Of a DNA stretch of 48,612 nt, positions 47,177 through 48,612 are shown piece after piece. The stretch's first letter is position 1. Every line of letters starts with the position of its first letter. Source of the stretch: Candidatus Altimarinota bacterium (GTDB taxonomy: Bacteria > Patescibacteriota > Gracilibacteria > BD1-5 > UBA2023); the NCBI GenBank assembly GCA_028277205.1, contig JANQGT010000014.1, forward strand, positions 1 through 48,612, given 5' to 3'. The position numbers and the translations under genes were made by a program. The notes below the pieces were generated by a model, which saw only the letters and a list, made by a program, of their open reading frames with translations, was not told the origin of the DNA and made no database searches.

Positions 47177-47197
47177 CCCGGGTCAATAGCAGAAAAA
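47164..47197. other. Inverted repeat over the rsmH start
   Basis: Plus strand CGGTTTTT (about 47164-47171) and AAAAACCG (about 47189-47196) are perfect complements around the rsmH ATG (47174-47176). A T-run follows on the plus strand. On the minus strand the sequence TTGACC lies in the loop. It could hide the start codon in mRNA or mark a terminator of the upstream minus-strand gene. Confidence 0.4.
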
Positions 47198-47349
47198 CCG
47201 GTTTTTTTAAAAATATCTTCACAAACTCATAAAAGCCGGTCTTTATTGATTTGTTTCTTACAGATTTTTCACATTTCGAGGCGATATGTCGAAATCGCAC
47301 TCGCACGAAAACCGGTTTCACATATGCGATATACGATCCCAATACCGGA

Positions 47350-47688
47350 CTATGAAGCAGGAACGTGAGGATACCGGTGCGCTAAAAATCGCATGAATCC
47401 CATGAATGCTCCGACAAATCCAAGCTGAGTCGCAAGCATCAGGCATGCTCGGCACGCCCGGGACTCCGGCAGTGTCTCTGCGATACTGGAGACTATGCCC
47501 ATCCCGTCATCGGGTCCGGTCGCTCACCACCCCATACCCGTATATGCAAAGAGTTGTTGATCAAGATGTCATTCTCAGGCAAGACCGAGAATAGCGGCAA
47601 TCGCGAGAGCCGTCCCTCATACGACGAGAGGAGATCGCATGCCCTCCGAGATCATCGTACACAGTGGAGCAGATCGAAGAGTATCCAT
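47350..47688 (-). CDS. Small membrane protein, UGA-rich
   Basis: 112 residues with four UGA codons; not visible under the standard code. N-terminus MDTLRSAPLCTMISEGMRSP, a hydrophobic segment (TALAIAAILGLAG, about 26-38), a Gly-rich polar part (YTGMGWGATGPDDGMGIVSS), a Cys pair (ACRACLM) and a second hydrophobic stretch (LATQLGFVGAFMGFMRF). No family recognised. It has a predicted promoter overlapped by palindromic sites, so it may be regulated. Lies between der and rsmH on the same strand. Stop TAG. Confidence 0.62.
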
Positions 47689-47737
47689 AGTGAAGTGTCA
47701 AGAAATCGGATACTATCCACGGATATTTTTTTGTCAA
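47680..47737 (-). promoter_or_regulatory. Promoter with palindromic operator sites for the small membrane gene
   Basis: Minus strand: TTGACA (47732-47737), a 16-base spacer, TAGTAT (47710-47715). Two palindromes overlap it: TATCC-AC-GGATA (47714-47725) in the spacer and GGATA-C-TATCC (47708-47718) on the -10 box. A third TATCC half-site (47682-47686) overlaps the start codon. A second TTGACA (47696-47701) lies too close to the ATG to serve it. Confidence 0.5.
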
Positions 47738-47758
47738 TACATAATTATCATTCCTGCA

Positions 47759-48612
47759 TTATCCCTTTCGAAAGCGACTCTCCCGACTTTTGAGCTCGAT
47801 ATCCAGGGGCGTCCCGTGAAATCCAAATACATGACGGATCTGATTTTCCAGATAGCGCGGATAGGAAAAGTGAAAGTGTGCTGCATTATTGACACTGATG
47901 ACGAATCGCGGAGGACTGACATCGACCTGCGAACCGTAGTACATCTTTGGCGAGTGCGATTTTCTATTTCCGGTCGGCGGATGCTTCAGCGTCACTTGCG
48001 CAAGAAAATCATTGAACACGGCGGTGGTAATGCGCTTGTTTCTTTCCGTCTCGATACGTACGGCATTTTCCAGAATCTCAGAAATACGCTTTCCCGATAC
48101 GGCGCTGGTAAACACCGGCACGGCATACGACGCGAAATCAAGCCGATTTCTGAGGATCGAGAGAAAGCGATCGACGGCGGTCGCAGGATCGAGATCGGGA
48201 TTTTGGAGGTATTTGTCCCACTTGTTTACGACGACGATGAGTCCCTTTTTCATCTCTGCCACCTCGCCCGCGAGCGCCTGATCCAGGTGCGTGACGCCCT
48301 CCTCGGCATCGATGACGAGTGCTGCGATATCGGCACGCTCAAGCGCTTCGCGTGAGCGCATGACACTCCATGACTCGATCGTATACATGCCGATCTTCCC
48401 AGCGCGACGGATGCCCGCGGTATCCACGAGGAGGATATCGCGTCCCGCATGACAGACCAGCGTATCCACGGGATCGCGCGTCGTACCGGGCATATCGCGG
48501 ACCATGCTGCGATCCGTCTCGGAAAGTGCATTCAAGAGGCTCGATTTTCCGACATTCGGACGACCGATGATGGCGAGTCGGAGGGGTGACGATTGTCCAT
48601 CGGCAGCTGTCT
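47759..48612 (-). CDS. der: Ribosome-assembly GTPase Der (EngA), C-terminal part
   Basis: About 284 residues; the gene enters from the right edge, so the first G domain is missing. The second G domain is complete: AIIGRPNVGKSSLLNALSET (G1), DMPGTTRDPVDTL (G2), DILLVDTAGIRRAGK (G3) and VVNKWDKY (G4), then the KH-like C-terminal domain (ILENAVRIETERNKRITTAV, MYYGSQVDVSPPRFVISVNN, YPRYLENQIRHVFGFHGTPL). The IRRxGK and YxENQIR elements are family hallmarks. Needed for 50S subunit maturation. No UGA in the visible part. Stop TAA. Confidence 0.96.
   Translation of the reverse strand, partial: TAADGQSSPLRLAIIGRPNVGKSSLLNALSETDRSMVRDMPGTTRDPVDTLVCHAGRDILLVDTAGIRRAGKIGMYTIESWSVMRSREALERADIAALVIDAEEGVTHLDQALAGEVAEMKKGLIVVVNKWDKYLQNPDLDPATAVDRFLSILRNRLDFASYAVPVFTSAVSGKRISEILENAVRIETERNKRITTAVFNDFLAQVTLKHPPTGNRKSHSPKMYYGSQVDVSPPRFVISVNNAAHFHFSYPRYLENQIRHVFGFHGTPLDIELKSRESRFRKG

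Noticed and set aside
47157-47342. Minus-strand 61-codon frame between rsmH and the small membrane gene
   Set aside because: Its repeated K-P-V-F words come from AACCGGTTTT palindromes; it starts with TTG and overlaps rsmH in another frame.
1-48612. UGA as selenocysteine or tryptophan (codes 4/10) or as frameshift errors
   Set aside because: UGA falls on conserved Gly positions, not on Trp or Cys/Sec positions; many genes have several UGAs and no SECIS-like hairpin follows them. Frames continue without shift after each UGA.
1-48612. CRISPR arrays, prophage or toxin-antitoxin modules
   Set aside because: No regularly spaced identical repeats, no phage structural genes and no recognisable toxin family. 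The repeats found are only two copies each and diverged.

Overview
The window (48,612 bases, roughly half G+C) comes from a bacterium that reads UGA as glycine (genetic code 25). The best fit is the Gracilibacteria (BD1-5/GN02) or Absconditabacteria (SR1) of the Candidate Phyla Radiation. Under the standard code most housekeeping genes look broken. With UGA = Gly they join into full-length proteins, and the UGA often falls on a glycine that is near-universal in the family (S11, ThrRS, MnmA, RpoA, the Walker A motif of an ABC ATPase). Every intact gene called here ends in TAA or TAG. I counted about 80 in-frame UGA codons by hand. No rRNA, tRNA or CRISPR was seen.

Layout. 1-3459 (+): end of dnaG, rpoD, a Cys-rich unknown, a YceD-like protein and a nucleoside-deoxyribosyltransferase-like protein. 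3456-4502 (-): FemAB-like peptidoglycan aminoacyltransferase. 4620-4940: decayed IS1595-type transposase. 5022-8842 (+): VOC protein, STAS protein, HD hydrolase, pnp. 9041-9566 (-): two small proteins. 9595-10068: two copies of a noncoding structured repeat. 10120-13440 (+): sufD, sufS, a SufU-like protein, HIT protein, rlmH. 13441-14358 (-): ftsX. 14485-15276 (+): unknown. 15292-20598 (-): translation/transcription cluster infA-rpmJ-rpsM-rpsK-rpsD-rpoA-rplQ-rplM-rpsI-rpsL-rpsG-rpmA. 20754-25111 (-): cyclic-nucleotide-binding protein, infB, peroxiredoxin, winged-helix regulator. 25460-26744 (+): MAPEG protein and ABC ATPase. 26758-27357 (-): unknown. 27491-36215 (+): rdgB, mnmA, unknown, trmD, zinc-ribbon membrane protein, Ca2+/cation antiporter, thrS with leader, a 508-residue unknown. 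36369-38711 (-): 780-residue secreted protein. 38845-39624 (+): TIM-barrel sugar isomerase-like protein. 39993-40817 (-): EGF-like secreted protein. 41003-45320 (+): nrdA, an AT-rich inserted gene, nrdB. 45748-48612 (-): ftsL-like, rsmH, small membrane protein, der.

How it works together. Most of the window is core information processing (replication priming, sigma factor, RNA decay, translation, tRNA and rRNA modification), Fe-S assembly, dNTP synthesis and the division/cell-wall genes. It is interleaved with AT-richer unknown genes that are much richer in UGA codons. Promoters fit TTGACA-like / TATAAT-like boxes, nearly always with a 16-base spacer, and clear Shine-Dalgarno sequences are rare.

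The most notable regulatory structure is upstream of thrS. A promoter is followed by a 19-codon leader with six threonine codons, then by a terminator hairpin and U-run, with a competing antiterminator pairing. This is the logic of ribosome-mediated attenuation. Other points worth follow-up are the tandem structured repeats before sufD, an autoregulation-type direct-repeat operator on a winged-helix gene beside a decayed copy of it, palindromic sites on the promoter of a small membrane protein, and a SufU-like protein that has lost two of its three metal-ligand cysteines.
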